DNA of 64,000 bases. It comes from RPQJ01 sp963732375 (GTDB taxonomy: Bacteria > Pseudomonadota > Gammaproteobacteria > Steroidobacterales > Steroidobacteraceae). The translations under genes were made by a program, and so were the position numbers. Position 1 is the first letter of the stretch, and each line of letters begins with the position of its first letter. Location: NCBI GenBank assembly GCA_963732375.1, contig CAVSZE010000013.1, positions 62,001 through 126,000 of the forward strand. Reading direction: 5' to 3'. Positions 63,624 to 64,000 of this stretch are shown in pieces. The notes under the pieces were generated by a model that saw only the letters and a program-made list of their open reading frames with translations, had not been told where the DNA came from and did no database searches.

Positions 63624-64000
63624 AGTGAGCGCTTCGCACGACCGCAAGTTCTTCGACACCTTCCTGCTGATACTCGGCATCCTCGTCGGCATCGCGATAG
63701 CGCTGGTCGTCGTGGCCCGCATCATCGCGGCCAACACCTCGGTGGCGCGCCGGCAGGACGACCCGGTGTTCGCGCAGCAGGTCGAGGCGAGGATCCAGCC
63801 GTTTGCGCGCGTCGCGGTGGCTGGCAAGGACAACGCCGCCCTGGCGGTGCCGACGGCGGAGCCGGTCGCTGCGGTCGATCTCGACGGTGAGGCCGCGTTC
63901 AACCAGGCCTGCGTGGCCTGCCACGGGGCTGGCATCGCCGGCGCGCCTAAATTCGGCGACAAGGCCGCCTGGGCGCCGCGCATCGCGCAGGGCAAGGACA
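63624..64000 (+). CDS. cytochrome c5-like protein, N-terminal part
   Basis: First 125 codons, cut by the window end. GTG start at 63624. N-terminal anchor FFDTFLLILGILVGIAIALV (about 9-28), a Pro/Ala linker, then one haem c site with CVACHG (about 98-103) and GAPKFGDKAAWAPRI, the c5 signature. A membrane-bound electron carrier. A candidate -10 TATACT sits at 63580, with a weak -35. Confidence 0.8.

Overview
The window is high-GC chromosomal DNA from a gammaproteobacterium. The best fit is a Xanthomonadales / Steroidobacterales / Nevskiales-like lineage. This is inferred from gene content: rpmBG-radC, ftsYEX-rpoH, tamAB, polA-engB-cytochrome c4-dsbA, an arginine operon with an N-acyl-ornithine carbamoyltransferase instead of ordinary ArgF, and a C-rich-loop small RNA between polA and engB as in Xanthomonas. 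No phage, IS, integrase or CRISPR was seen.

Layout. 1-6.9 kb: housekeeping genes rpmG(partial)-rpmB, radC, coaD and rsmD on the minus strand, then ftsY-ftsE-ftsX and rpoH on plus, with a convergent OmpA-type lipoprotein. 7.2-16 kb: glutaryl-CoA dehydrogenase, a gene-poor 0.8 kb stretch ending transcription at a strong terminator, a glycerophosphodiesterase/FGGY-kinase pair, a membrane-anchored receiver-domain protein coupled to a YheT-type hydrolase, and an EF-G-like GTPase. 16-24 kb: a surface-glycan block with GT2, asparagine synthase, GT4, a SAM methyltransferase, three different sulfotransferases and a lipoprotein. 24-36.8 kb: SRAP protein, YadGH-type ABC exporter, an orphan FlhC-like regulator divergent from an unknown gene across two perfect palindromes, then nudC, a TSUP permease, DUF4126, an NRDE protein, tamA and tamB.

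36.9-45.2 kb holds a tightly coupled arginine operon: argR-argG-(unknown P-loop gene)-argC-argD-argF'-argB-argH. An ARG-box-like palindrome lies inside the argR promoter. The carbamoyltransferase acts on N-acyl-ornithine, so ornithine is probably bypassed; no acyl-transfer or deacylation gene (argA, argJ, argE) is present locally. 45.2-52 kb: a DUF4239 membrane protein, a TolB-like/TPR protein, then a minus-strand operon of acyl-CoA dehydrogenase, ubiC, an FAH-family hydrolase and a zeta-class GST isomerase. 52-64 kb: thioesterase-lptM-polA, two paralogous outer-membrane beta-barrels with look-alike promoters, a predicted sX13/Spot42-locus sRNA, engB, cytochrome c4, dsbA, corA, a LysE exporter, a NYN-OST-HTH protein, a fatty-acid desaturase, tRNA-Arg(CCG) and the start of a cytochrome c5-like gene.

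The points most worth a second look are the arginine operon with its unknown P-loop member, the paired palindromes at 27.34-27.41 kb beside the orphan FlhC-like gene, the predicted sRNA at 57.5-57.6 kb, and the three-sulfotransferase glycan locus. Functions are assigned from recognised motifs and family resemblance only; no database search was run.
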